Of a stretch of DNA of 64,000 nucleotides, positions 46,739 to 55,014 are shown piece by piece. The number at the start of each line of letters is the position of its first letter. Positions within the stretch are counted from its first letter, which is position 1. The notes under the pieces were generated by a model. It was not told the origin of the DNA and did no database searches. It was given only the letters and a program-made list of their open reading frames with translations. The stretch comes from Halomonas salinarum (GTDB lineage: Bacteria; Pseudomonadota; Gammaproteobacteria; Pseudomonadales; Halomonadaceae), in the NCBI RefSeq assembly GCF_012062845.1, contig NZ_WWNB01000011.1:1-64000 (forward strand), in the 5' to 3' direction. A program made the translations under genes and the position numbers.

Positions 46739-47770
46739 TTGCTGACCGATCTATCCCTCAGCACCGCCATCGCACTGACCATCGGCTGTACGCTGGTGAT
46801 CGGCGTGGCGGGCACGCGCTTGGCCCATATCGTCGATGACCTGGCCGACCGCACCGGGCTCGGCGAAGCGATCGCCGGTGCCGTGCTGCTGGGGCTTGCC
46901 ACTTCACTGTCGGGGCTGGTGCTGTCGGTCTCCGCGGCACTGGCCGACCACCCGACCCTCGCCATGAGCAATGCGCTGGGCGGTATTGCCGTACAGACCC
47001 TTTTTTTGACCATCGCCGACCTGGTCCATCGACGGGCCAACCTGGAACACGCCGCCGCCTCCGTCGGCAATCTGGTGCAGGGTAGCCTGCTGCTGTGTCT
47101 GCTGGCACTGGTTCTGGTGGGGCGCTTCGCCCCGGAGTGGACCCTGTGGCAGGTTCACCCGGTGACCCCCTTGCTGGTCGTGGTCTACCTGTTCGGGCTG
47201 CGTCTGGCGGACCGCACCAAGGACAGCCCGATGTGGCGGCCGGCGCAAACCCGCGACACCCAACCCGACATTCCCGACGACCAGGCCGCGACCCGCTCGT
47301 TGCTGACCCTGTGGCTGAGTTTCTTGGGCCTGGCACTGGCCCTCGCCACGAGCGGCTGGGTGCTCGAGCGCGCCGCCTCGGTGATCGCCATCGAAACCGG
47401 CATCGGCCAGTCCGTCGTCGGGGCGTTGATGACCGCGGTGGTCACCTCGCTGCCGGAACTGGTCACCTCGGTGGCCGCCGTCCGGCGTGGCGCCCTGACC
47501 CTTGCCGTGGCCGGCATCATCGGCGGCAACGCCTTCGATACCCTCTTCGTCGCCGCCTCGGATGTCGCCTATCGAGGCGGGTCGATCTATCACGCCATCC
47601 CCGACCCGGTGGCGCTGTGGGTCGCCCTGTCGCTGCTGATGACTGCCATCCTGATGGTGGGCATGATTCATCGCGAACGCCAAGGACCAGGGCGCATCGG
47701 CTTCGAGAGCGTGGCCATTGCCGCCTGCTACCTGGCAGGCGTGCTGTCGCTGCTGTTCACTTCCGGCTGA
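46739..47770 (+). CDS. CaCA-family sodium/calcium exchanger-like protein
   Basis: An inner-membrane cation antiporter of 343 residues with about ten helices. The two alpha-repeats of the Ca2+:cation antiporter family are visible: GLGEAIAGAVLLGLATSLSG (about 40-59) and GQSVVGALMTAVVTSLPELVTS (about 223-244), each with the conserved G...TS.P/S pattern. The first repeat has SLSG instead of the usual S-L-P-E, so the Glu ligand is replaced there; ion selectivity may differ. The frame opens only after a stop at 46721, so the TTG at 46739 is the likely start; its SD (GAGA) is weak. Confidence 0.82.
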   Translation: MLTDLSLSTAIALTIGCTLVIGVAGTRLAHIVDDLADRTGLGEAIAGAVLLGLATSLSGLVLSVSAALADHPTLAMSNALGGIAVQTLFLTIADLVHRRANLEHAAASVGNLVQGSLLLCLLALVLVGRFAPEWTLWQVHPVTPLLVVVYLFGLRLADRTKDSPMWRPAQTRDTQPDIPDDQAATRSLLTLWLSFLGLALALATSGWVLERAASVIAIETGIGQSVVGALMTAVVTSLPELVTSVAAVRRGALTLAVAGIIGGNAFDTLFVAASDVAYRGGSIYHAIPDPVALWVALSLLMTAILMVGMIHRERQGPGRIGFESVAIAACYLAGVLSLLFTSG

Positions 47771-47842
47771 GCCCGCCTCACATCCCGGGTGAGGCGGACC
47801 GAGAAGCAGCCCACTACCCGACCTTTGTCTAGCCCTGAAAAC

Positions 47843-47872
47843 TTGCCCTTCGACCACTGACGAACCTACGAT
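47843..47872 (+). promoter_or_regulatory. ptxS-kgu promoter
   Basis: -35 TTGCCC (47843-47848), an 18-base spacer, -10 TACGAT (47867-47872). The operator at 47871-47886 begins at the end of the -10, a typical autorepression layout. Confidence 0.55.
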
Positions 47873-47886
47873 GGTAACGTTCCCAT
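47871..47886. promoter_or_regulatory. LacI-type operator 1, ptxS promoter
   Basis: ATGGTAACGTTCCCAT: a 16-bp dyad (7 of 8 positions match) centred on CG (AACGTT), the hallmark of LacI-family operators. An identical 16-mer occurs at 49012-49027. Confidence 0.82.
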
Positions 47887-47904
47887 TCAAGGTCGATCCC
47901 CTTC

Positions 47905-48948
47905 ATGGCCGACAACCTCAACCGTGCCACCATCCTGGAAGTCGCCCGTGATGCCGGCGTCTCCAAGACCAGCGTATCGCGCTACTTCAGCAGCGAACGT
48001 AATCGCCTGTCGGAAACGATGCAGACACGCATTGCCCGTGCCGCCAAACGCTTAAATTACCGCCCCAATCAGATGGCTCGTGGCCTCAAGGGGGGGCATT
48101 CGCGACTAATCGGCATGCTGGTGGCGGATATTCTCAATCCCTTCTCGGTAGCGGTGATGCACGGGGTCGAGCAGGCCTGCCGAGCCCGCGGTTTTTCGTT
48201 AATGGTGTGCAATACCGACAACGACCCGGCTCAGGAACGCGATCATCTGGCACTGCTTGCCGCCTATCGGGTCGAGGGCCTGGTGATCAATGCCGCGGGC
48301 CAACCCAGCCGCGAGCTCAAGCAGATTGCCGAGCAGGGAACGCCCCTGGTGCTGCTGGACCGCTCGCTGGGTGACTTCGAGGCCGACGAGGTCGGTCTCG
48401 ATAACGCACGGGCCATCGACATGGCACTGGATCACCTCTCGGCCCAGGGCTATGGCGACCTGCTCTACCTCAGCGAGCCCACCTCGCAGGCCAGCTCCCG
48501 CCAGCTTCGCCGCGAGCGCTTCGAACAGCAGCTCGTCGTGCGCGGACTCGAGGGCAAGGCGGCCAGCCTGTCGCTGGACAAGGATCATGCCGCACTCGAG
48601 CACGCCATCAGGGACTTTCTGGCCGCCCCCTCCCAGCAGCCGAAGGCCCTGCTATGCGCCAATGGCCATGTCACGCTTGCCGTCACGCGAGCGTTACAGG
48701 CTCAGGGCGTGGTGTTAGGGGAAACCGGGCTGATGGGCATCGACGAACTCGATTGGTGCGATCTGGTCACGCCGGGCATCACCACACTGGCCCAGCCCAC
48801 CGAGGGTATCGGTCGTGCCGCCGTGGAGGCCCTGCTGCAACGCCTCGAGAACCGTGGCAATGCGGCACCGCCGCGGCGCATCCAGTATCAGGCGCAGCTG
48901 ATTTCACGCGGTTCTACCCAACGCCCCGCCCCTCTCACGCCTCGCTAG
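47905..48948 (+). CDS. ptxS: LacI-family regulator, PtxS-like
   Basis: A 347-residue LacI-family repressor. The HTH is at residues about 8-28 (ATILEVARDAGVSKTSVSRYF) with the hinge helix QMARGLKGG near 56. The C-terminal sugar-binding domain (about 65-335) has the usual SLGDFEADEVGLDN and GLMGIDELDW segments. It heads the kguE-kguK-kguD genes, the same order as ptxS-kguEKTD in Pseudomonas aeruginosa, where PtxS responds to 2-ketogluconate. Two identical operators lie upstream and at the start of kguE. The SD is weak and far (AAGG, 12 bases). Confidence 0.85.
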   Translation: MADNLNRATILEVARDAGVSKTSVSRYFSSERNRLSETMQTRIARAAKRLNYRPNQMARGLKGGHSRLIGMLVADILNPFSVAVMHGVEQACRARGFSLMVCNTDNDPAQERDHLALLAAYRVEGLVINAAGQPSRELKQIAEQGTPLVLLDRSLGDFEADEVGLDNARAIDMALDHLSAQGYGDLLYLSEPTSQASSRQLRRERFEQQLVVRGLEGKAASLSLDKDHAALEHAIRDFLAAPSQQPKALLCANGHVTLAVTRALQAQGVVLGETGLMGIDELDWCDLVTPGITTLAQPTEGIGRAAVEALLQRLENRGNAAPPRRIQYQAQLISRGSTQRPAPLTPR

Positions 48949-48978
48949 CACCTCTCGCCGCCTTCAAGGAGACATCCC

Positions 48979-49818
48979 ATGACCGCTAGATCACTCACGC
49001 CACGCGCCTCAATGGTAACGTTCCCATCACATGCGTCGGCCAATTCGGACAGCGCTGCGGTACTGGTCGCCACCTCGGCATTCGGTCACTCGCTGATCGC
49101 TGAGCACGGCCAGGCGGCCGTTCTGCCCTGGCTCAAAGAGGCCGGCGCCGACGGCGTGGAAATCCGCCGGGAACTGCTGCCCGATGGTTTTAACGATTTC
49201 GAGGCGTTGGGGCGCGCAGGCGCAGAGACTTCACTGGGCGTGGTCTACTCTGCCGCCGATGCGCTATGGAACGGCGACAGCCTGGCGCCCGGTGTCATGA
49301 CGCGTCTGGAGGAAAGCCGGCGCCTGGGTGCGGTGGCCGTGAAGTTCTCGCTTGGCCATTACGCCTCGGATGCCTCGCCCGCCAGTCGCATCAATGCCTG
49401 GCAGCAGCTATGCGACGCGCTAAAAGGTACTGCTACGCCATTGCTGCTGGTCGAGAACGACCAGACGGCGGAGGGCGGCACCCTCGCACCGATGGCCGCG
49501 ACCCTTGCCGATGCCAAGGCCGCCGACTGCCCTCTGTACATGACCTTCGATATTGGCAACTGGCAGTGGACGGGAGTCGACCCACTGGCCGCCGCCCAGG
49601 CGCTGGGGCCCTATGTGCGCTACCTGCATTGCAAGGGCGTGAGTGTCGAGCGCGACAGACACCACGCCAGCGTGCCTGACGACTGGGAGCTGGCCGAATG
49701 GCGAGCGCTGCTGGCGCACTTCCCCGCTGGCGTGACCCGGGCTATCGAATACCCCCTGCAAGGATCGCCGCTGGTGGATGTTACCTGTGAGCAGATCAAG
49801 CGACTGCGAGCCCTTTAA
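48979..49818 (+). CDS. kguE: KguE-like sugar epimerase/isomerase (TIM barrel)
   Basis: A 279-residue protein of the xylose isomerase-like TIM-barrel family (AP endonuclease 2 fold); metal-site residues are seen in LLVENDQT (about 154-161) and MTFDIGNWQW (about 188-197). It corresponds by position and family to KguE of the Pseudomonas 2-ketogluconate operon, whose reaction is not well defined. The ATG at 48979 has an excellent SD (AAGGAG). Unusually, an exact copy of the ptxS operator lies within codons 12-17 (49012-49027), where it encodes MVTFPS. The 20 residues before AVLVATSAF look like an extra, poorly conserved extension. Confidence 0.82.
   Translation: MTARSLTPRASMVTFPSHASANSDSAAVLVATSAFGHSLIAEHGQAAVLPWLKEAGADGVEIRRELLPDGFNDFEALGRAGAETSLGVVYSAADALWNGDSLAPGVMTRLEESRRLGAVAVKFSLGHYASDASPASRINAWQQLCDALKGTATPLLLVENDQTAEGGTLAPMAATLADAKAADCPLYMTFDIGNWQWTGVDPLAAAQALGPYVRYLHCKGVSVERDRHHASVPDDWELAEWRALLAHFPAGVTRAIEYPLQGSPLVDVTCEQIKRLRAL
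49012..49027. promoter_or_regulatory. LacI-type operator 2, inside the kguE coding sequence
   Basis: ATGGTAACGTTCCCAT, identical in all 16 positions to operator 1, located 33 bases after the kguE start. The chance of an exact repeat is very low, so a real PtxS site is likely. It could block elongation, or loop with operator 1 (1141 bp away). Confidence 0.75.
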
Positions 49819-49862
49819 GTCGGCCACCAATAACACGTTACGCCTAAACAAGAGGAGCCTTT

Positions 49863-50852
49863 ATGCCATCACACGATACACCACCCGAGGTGGTCGCCTT
49901 CGGAGAAGCGATGACGATGTTCGTCGCCGAGCACCTGGGTGAGCTATCCGAGGTCGAGCATTTCCAGCGCCGCATTGCCGGGGCCGATACCAACGTGGCC
50001 ATCGGCCTTGCCCGTCTGGGTTTCCACGTGGGCTGGCTGAGTCGGGTCGGTGATGACAGTTTCGGGCACTATATTCGCCGCACCCTGGAGGCCGAAGGCC
50101 TCGACTGCCGCCATCTAATCAATGACCCGGACCACCCGACCGGCCTGGTATTCAAGGCACGCGCCGCACATGGCGCCGACCCGCACGTCGAATACTGGCG
50201 CCACGGCAGCGCCGCCAGCCGGCTCTCACCGAGTGATGCAACCGCGGTGGACGTCGGTGCCTGGCGCCATCTGCATGCCACCGGCATTCCCCCGGCGTTG
50301 TCGGCGAGCTGCCGCGAGTTATCCTTTCACATGCTCGACAAGGCACGCGAGGCAGGTGCCAGCATCTCCTTCGACCCCAATCTGCGGCCAAGCCTTTGGC
50401 GCAGTGAGGCCGAGATGGCCAGCACCCTCAATGCCATGGCCGCCAAGGCTGACTGGGTATTGCCGGGGCTCGCCGAGGGCCAACGCCTGACCGGGCTGGA
50501 GACGGCTCATGATATCGCCGGTTTCTATCTCGAGCGTGGTGTCAAGGCGGTGATCATCAAGCTTGGCCCCGAGGGCAGTTACTACCGCGGTGTCTTGGGC
50601 GGCCAGGAGGAAAGTTTCACGATAGCCGGCATCCCTGTGCCGACAGTCGTTGATACCGTCGGCGCCGGCGACGGCTTCGCGGTGGGCGTGATCAGTGCCC
50701 TGCTAGACGGACGCGCCCCCCGCGAGGCCCTGCGGCGCGGCAACCTGATTGGCGCCGAGGCGGTGCAGGTCCGCGGCGACATGGAAGGCCTGCCGCATCG
50801 AGACCACCTGGCGAGCCTGGAAGCCAGCAGCGACACATCCAAAGGCCAGTGA
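49863..50852 (+). CDS. kguK: 2-ketogluconate kinase (PfkB family)
   Basis: A 329-residue ribokinase-type sugar kinase. The N-terminal PfkB signature is seen in IAGADTNVAIGLARLGFHVGWLSRVGDD (about 38-65, in part) and the C-terminal one in VVDTVGAGDGFAVGVISALL (about 262-281), with the catalytic Asp in GAGDGF. By position between kguE and kguD it should phosphorylate 2-ketogluconate to 2-keto-6-phosphogluconate; 2-keto-3-deoxygluconate kinase (KdgK) is the main alternative. The SD (AGAGGAG) is strong and 44 bases separate it from kguE. Confidence 0.87.
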   Translation: MPSHDTPPEVVAFGEAMTMFVAEHLGELSEVEHFQRRIAGADTNVAIGLARLGFHVGWLSRVGDDSFGHYIRRTLEAEGLDCRHLINDPDHPTGLVFKARAAHGADPHVEYWRHGSAASRLSPSDATAVDVGAWRHLHATGIPPALSASCRELSFHMLDKAREAGASISFDPNLRPSLWRSEAEMASTLNAMAAKADWVLPGLAEGQRLTGLETAHDIAGFYLERGVKAVIIKLGPEGSYYRGVLGGQEESFTIAGIPVPTVVDTVGAGDGFAVGVISALLDGRAPREALRRGNLIGAEAVQVRGDMEGLPHRDHLASLEASSDTSKGQ

Positions 50853-50881
50853 GCCGAGTCCTCGTACATAAGGAGCCTTAA

Positions 50882-51859
50882 ATGAAAAAGCGTATCGTGG
50901 CGTTTCGCCGCCTCAACGATGATCAGCTCGGCCAGTTGCGCCGCGATTTCCATGTCGACTACTTCGACCCGCTGGCATCCGCCGATGACCCGGCCTTTCT
51001 CGCGGCACTGGAGCAGGCGCATGGCCTGGTAGGGGCCGGCCTCAAGGTCACACCGGCGTTACTCGACAAGGCGCCGCACCTCGAGGCCATTGCCAGCATC
51101 TCGGTGGGATATGACAACTATCCGGTCGAGGAACTGACCCGGCGCGGCATCCTGCTGTGCAACACCCCGGACGTGCTGACCGAAACCACCGCCGATACCG
51201 GTTTCTTGCTGATCATGTCGACGGCCCGGCGTGCCGTGGAGCTTGCCGAGTTCGTCAAGCGTGGTGACTGGAAAGCCAGCATCGGCGAGGCGCAATTTGG
51301 CTCCGACGTTCACGGCAAGACGCTCGGCATGGTGGGCTTTGGCCGCATCGGCGCCGCCATCGCTCGCCGGGGCGCCCTGGGTTTCGGCATGCGTATTCTC
51401 TACTCCAATGCCTCGCCCAAGCCGGCCCTGGAAGACGAGCTGGGCGCGCGACGCTGCGAGTTCGATGAACTGCTTGAAACCGCCGACTTCGTCTGTGTCA
51501 CGGTACCCCTGAGTGCCGAGACCGAACGGCTGATCGGCGCCCGAGAGTTCGGGCTCATGCGTCAATCGGCCATCTTCATCAATATCTCGCGTGGCAAGGT
51601 GGTCGACGAGAAGGCCCTGATCGAGGCGCTCGAGCAAGGCGAGATCCGCGCCGCGGGCCTTGATGTCTTCGAGCAAGAGCCGCTGCCCGAGGCGTCGCCG
51701 CTGCCACAGATGGCCAACGTGGTGGCGCTTCCGCACATCGGCTCGGGAACGGTGGAAACCCGCACCGCCATGGCGCAAAGAGCCGTCGATAACATCACCC
51801 TGGCGCTAAGCGGCAAACGCCCCATCAGCCCGGTCAATGACGAACTCTTGAACGACTGA
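50882..51859 (+). CDS. kguD: 2-keto-6-phosphogluconate reductase (D-2-hydroxyacid dehydrogenase)
   Basis: A 325-residue NAD(P)H-dependent 2-hydroxyacid dehydrogenase. The nucleotide-binding motif is LGMVGFGRIGAAIARRG (about 145-161). The catalytic set is visible as Arg in NISRGKVVDEKAL (about 236), Glu in FEQEPLPEASPL (about 264) and His in VVALPHIGSGT (about 283). In the kgu pathway it gives 6-phosphogluconate, which enters the Entner-Doudoroff or pentose phosphate route. The family also includes GhrB/TkrA 2-ketoaldonate reductases. The SD (AAGGAG) is strong. kguT, present in Pseudomonas between kguK and kguD, is missing. Confidence 0.87.
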   Translation: MKKRIVAFRRLNDDQLGQLRRDFHVDYFDPLASADDPAFLAALEQAHGLVGAGLKVTPALLDKAPHLEAIASISVGYDNYPVEELTRRGILLCNTPDVLTETTADTGFLLIMSTARRAVELAEFVKRGDWKASIGEAQFGSDVHGKTLGMVGFGRIGAAIARRGALGFGMRILYSNASPKPALEDELGARRCEFDELLETADFVCVTVPLSAETERLIGAREFGLMRQSAIFINISRGKVVDEKALIEALEQGEIRAAGLDVFEQEPLPEASPLPQMANVVALPHIGSGTVETRTAMAQRAVDNITLALSGKRPISPVNDELLND

Positions 51860-52119
51860 GTCCGTCCTGGCGGCCCTTGGCTGGCCGCCTGCCTGCGCTA
51901 CCGCTTTCCCGGCCCGGCATACATACCGCCGTGGCCGGCGTATGGCCGTGGGCACTCATGAAACCTTTATCAGTGGGTCAAGCGTGGTACTGGCTGACCA
52001 CCGTCGGTGCCCACCGAGCGGCCATCATAGACTAAAGATGAGTTGGTAGGTGCCAGGGGATCTTCTAGATTTAGACCCATCCAAAAAGATGCAATTTCCC
52101 GTTCACCACGGAGTACTAC

Positions 52120-53217
52120 ATGACCCAGGACACCGCTCGTACATCACCCCGTCGCGACTCCAGTAGCATCACGCTGCAGGACATTGCCGCGCATTCAGGG
52201 GTGTCTCGCTCGACGGTGTCGCTGGTTCTGCGCGAGAGTCCGCTGGTGGCCGAGCGCACCCGTCTCAAGGTGCAGCGGGCGATCAAGGAGCTGGGCTATG
52301 TCTACAACCGCGGCGCCGCCGCCTTGCGTGGCAGCCGCACCTCGACCCTCGGCGTCGTGGTCTACGACATCGCCAATCCCTTCTTCGGCGCCATGGTGGC
52401 GGGCATCGATGCGGCCCTGAACAAGGAAGGCTACGTTTCATTCCTGGCCAACAGCGAGGACTCACCGGAGCGTCAGCAGCGCTTTCTCGAGCGCATGCGC
52501 GAGCATAGCGTCGATGGCATCCTGCTGTGTCCGGCCGAGGGCACGCCGCCGTCGCTGATCGATACCCTGGCCGAGTGGCAACTGCCCTGTGTCCAGGTAC
52601 TGCGCCATATCGGCGCCCCGCCCTTTGACTACGCCAGCAGCGATTTCGTCCTCGGCGTGCATCAGGCCGTCGACCATCTGGTCGCCCTCGGCCATCGGCG
52701 CATCGCCTTTCTCGGCGGCAATGCCGAGCATTCGGCGACTCAGGAACGCTGGCAGGGCTACACGGAAGCACTGGCCCATCATGGCCTCGACTATCAGCGT
52801 CTGGTCCGCGGCAACGTGACCCGTAGTGCAGGCCTTGAGCTGATCGAAACGCTGATGCGCGAGACGCCCCGCCCCACTGCGGTGATCTGCCACAACGATC
52901 TGGTCGCCTTCGGTGCCATGCTGGGCTTGAAGCGCCTGGGCCTGACACCGGGACAGGACTGCGCGGTGATCGGCACTGATGATGTCGAGGAAGCGACCCT
53001 TGGCGACCCGGCATTGACCAGTGTCGCCACCCACCCTTACGCCATCGGCGAGGAGGCGGCGCGACTAGCGCTGCGTCGCATCGCCGATCCCGACGGGGCG
53101 CGCGAGCAAGTCGTGCTCGCCCCCCGGCTCCAGGTTCGCGAGTCCTGTGGTAGTTCATCAACAGAGATTCCCGCGACGTCGCCGGCCACGGCTGGCCCCT
53201 CCCTGAGCAGCGCCTGA
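52120..53217 (+). CDS. LacI-family regulator of the TRAP operon
   Basis: A 365-residue LacI-type regulator. The HTH is at residues about 17-38 (ITLQDIAAHSGVSRSTVSLVL), with the hinge helix AAALRGSRTS near 65; the ligand domain runs to about 340. A 15-residue leader rich in Ser/Thr/Arg and a 25-residue Ser/Thr/Pro tail are not part of the family fold. The TRAP genes follow 112 bases later with no promoter that I can recognise in between, so they may share its transcript. The upstream 260-base gap after kguD holds a 7-bp hairpin (GGCGGCC / GGCCGCC near 51870) but no operator like the kgu ones. Confidence 0.85.
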   Translation: MTQDTARTSPRRDSSSITLQDIAAHSGVSRSTVSLVLRESPLVAERTRLKVQRAIKELGYVYNRGAAALRGSRTSTLGVVVYDIANPFFGAMVAGIDAALNKEGYVSFLANSEDSPERQQRFLERMREHSVDGILLCPAEGTPPSLIDTLAEWQLPCVQVLRHIGAPPFDYASSDFVLGVHQAVDHLVALGHRRIAFLGGNAEHSATQERWQGYTEALAHHGLDYQRLVRGNVTRSAGLELIETLMRETPRPTAVICHNDLVAFGAMLGLKRLGLTPGQDCAVIGTDDVEEATLGDPALTSVATHPYAIGEEAARLALRRIADPDGAREQVVLAPRLQVRESCGSSSTEIPATSPATAGPSLSSA

Positions 53218-53246
53218 CACGCGGCACCTGCTCCAACGCCGTCAAT

Positions 53247-53314
53247 CACTACAACAACGAACTCACTACAACAACGAACTCACTACAACAACGAACTCAC
53301 TACAACAACGAACT
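53247..53314 (+). repeat. tandem repeat, 17 bp x 4, in the dctP leader
   Basis: Four identical copies of CACTACAACAACGAACT lie end to end, followed by a partial CAC. The last copy ends 2-3 bases before the dctP SD (AGAGG, 53317-53321). The RNA is A/C-rich with almost no G, so it should be unstructured. Perfect identity of all copies suggests recent expansion and possible copy-number variation. Confidence 0.95.
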
Positions 53315-53329
53315 CACAGAGGTATCGAC

Positions 53330-54340
53330 ATGACCAAGAACTGGATCGATCCAAAAGCACTCCCCACCCTGACGCGCGGCTTGCTGACCGGCGCCCTAGT
53401 GACCGCCGCGCTGGGCATCGCCGGCACCGCTCAGGCATTCGACCTGCGCTTTGGCCACGGCGGCACCGAAGACACTGCCTATCAACTGGGCGCCGAGAAA
53501 TTTCAGGAGCTTATTGGCGAGAAAAGCGACGGCGAGATCGGCGTCCAGATTCTCGGTAACTCCGTACTCGGCCATGAAACCGAGATGTTCGAGCAGCAGA
53601 TGGCTGGCGCGCTGGACATGTCGATCATCAACCCGGGGCTGATCACCGACTTCTCGCCGACCGCCAACGTCTTCTCGATCCCGTTCTTGTACCGCGACGT
53701 CGAGCACTGGCAGACCGTCCTTGATGGCGACGTCGGCCGCGACATTGCCAACCAGATCAGCGAGGAAACCGACGTCAAGATACTGGCTTTCTTCGGCGGC
53801 GGTAAGCGCCAGGTCGTCAGCACGCGACCGCTGGAAAACCTTGATGACATCGAAGGCATGAAGCTGCGGACCAACCCCACCAAGCCGTTGATCACCGCCT
53901 GGTCGGCGCTGGGTGCAGAACCCACCGTGATGGCCTGGAAGGAGATCTACACCGGCCTGCAGCTAGGCGCTATCGACGGCCTGCTCAATGAAGCCGAGTG
54001 GATCCATCGCATGCGCTTCCACGAAGTAGCGCCTCATATCGGTCTATCGCAGCACGATATCACCGTGCGCCTGCTGACCATGTCAGAGATGGCCTGGGAC
54101 CGCCTGGGTGACGAACAACAGCAGGCGGTCATGGCCGCCGCGCAGGAAGCCGCCCACTACGCCCGTGAAGTGCAGCTCAAGCAGGATGCCGAGGCGCTGG
54201 ATCAACTGGTGGCCGAAGGCGCGACACTGCATGAGCTCGACCGTGAGCGCATGCAGGAAATCGTCAAGGCGCCCCTCGCCGAGGTGATCGAGGACATGGG
54301 GCTGACCGAGCTCCACCAGAAGATCATTAACGCCGGATAA
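53330..54340 (+). CDS. dctP: TRAP transporter solute-binding protein DctP
   Basis: A periplasmic binding protein of 336 residues with a signal peptide (about 1-36, ending GTAQA-FDLRFG). It is a DctP (PF03480) protein: FGHGGTEDTAYQLGAEKF at the mature start, and the ligand-binding arginine region MKLRTNPTKPLITAWSALGAEPTVMAWKEIYTGLQLGAIDG (in part; Arg in KLRT near 182), where most family members read KIRVP..... The unusual KLRTNPTK may indicate a sugar-acid rather than C4-dicarboxylate ligand. Its place after kguD suggests uptake of 2-ketogluconate or another sugar acid. A repeat tract precedes its SD and a hairpin follows its stop. Confidence 0.9.
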   Translation: MTKNWIDPKALPTLTRGLLTGALVTAALGIAGTAQAFDLRFGHGGTEDTAYQLGAEKFQELIGEKSDGEIGVQILGNSVLGHETEMFEQQMAGALDMSIINPGLITDFSPTANVFSIPFLYRDVEHWQTVLDGDVGRDIANQISEETDVKILAFFGGGKRQVVSTRPLENLDDIEGMKLRTNPTKPLITAWSALGAEPTVMAWKEIYTGLQLGAIDGLLNEAEWIHRMRFHEVAPHIGLSQHDITVRLLTMSEMAWDRLGDEQQQAVMAAAQEAAHYAREVQLKQDAEALDQLVAEGATLHELDRERMQEIVKAPLAEVIEDMGLTELHQKIINAG

Positions 54341-54346
54341 TGGCCG

Positions 54347-54370
54347 TGCCGGGGCCTTGGTGCCCCGGCA
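54347..54370 (+). other. intercistronic stem-loop between dctP and dctQ
   Basis: A perfect 9-bp stem (TGCCGGGGC / GCCCCGGCA) with a 6-base loop, 7 bases after the dctP stop, followed by TCTTCTC. It probably limits read-through or protects dctP mRNA, keeping the binding protein in excess. Confidence 0.65.
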
Positions 54371-54402
54371 TCTTCTCTACATTCCCAACCGAGGACAGCG
54401 TC

Positions 54403-55014
54403 ATGCCGACTCTGCTTCACGGCCTGTCACGCCTCAACCGGCTTCTGGAACGTGGCCTGTACCTGATCCTGCTGGCGTTGCTGGCCGGTTTCATCGTGCT
54501 GATCATCTACCAGATCGTCAGCCGCAACCTGCCGCTGATGCCGCGACTGTACTGGACCGAAGAATTCAGCCGCTTCGCCTTCCAGTGGATGATCATGCTG
54601 GGCACCGCGGTGGGGGTGCTGCACGCCGATCACTTCGTGCTCGAAGCCTTCCCCCGCGGCTCCAGGGCTGACCTGATCACCCGCTGGATCAGAGATCTGG
54701 CCTGTCTGACAGTGGGCGTCATTTTCATTGTCTACGGCAAGGATTTCGCTCTCTCAGGCCTCAGGCGCAGCGCCACCGCCTCCGGCCTGTCGATGATCTA
54801 CGTCTACTCGGCCTTCACGGTCAGTGGCGTTTTCATCCTGCTGTTCAGCGCCCAGCGATTACTGCATGCCATGCTCGAGGGCATGCCCCGCATGGAAGCT
54901 GCCCTCAACACCCCCAACGAACTCGATGCAGTGCTCGAGAGCAGCGATCAGAGCACCGCCGCCCTCGGTGACCTACCTCCCACCCTTTCCGACCATGACA
55001 GGAGCCCCTCATGA
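54403..55014 (+). CDS. dctQ: TRAP transporter small permease DctQ
   Basis: The four-helix small membrane subunit, 203 residues. Helices lie at about 19-40, 58-78, 98-118 and 140-160; the conserved DctQ feature RLYWTEEFSRFAFQWMIMLGTAVG (in part WTEEFSRFAF, near 52) is present. After helix 4 there is a hydrophilic tail of about 40 residues. I chose the ATG at 54403, with an SD (CGAGGA); the frame is open from 54340 but that extension would pass through the hairpin. The stop overlaps dctM by 4 bases. Confidence 0.9.
   Translation: MPTLLHGLSRLNRLLERGLYLILLALLAGFIVLIIYQIVSRNLPLMPRLYWTEEFSRFAFQWMIMLGTAVGVLHADHFVLEAFPRGSRADLITRWIRDLACLTVGVIFIVYGKDFALSGLRRSATASGLSMIYVYSAFTVSGVFILLFSAQRLLHAMLEGMPRMEAALNTPNELDAVLESSDQSTAALGDLPPTLSDHDRSPS

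Noticed and set aside
49012-49818. kguE starting at the internal ATG within operator 2
   Set aside because: The upstream ATG at 48979 has a strong SD (AAGGAG) at good spacing; the internal ATG has none.
53218-53329. sigma-54 promoter for dctPQM
   Set aside because: No -24/-12 pair is present; the GGCAC near 53223 lacks a correctly spaced TTGC.
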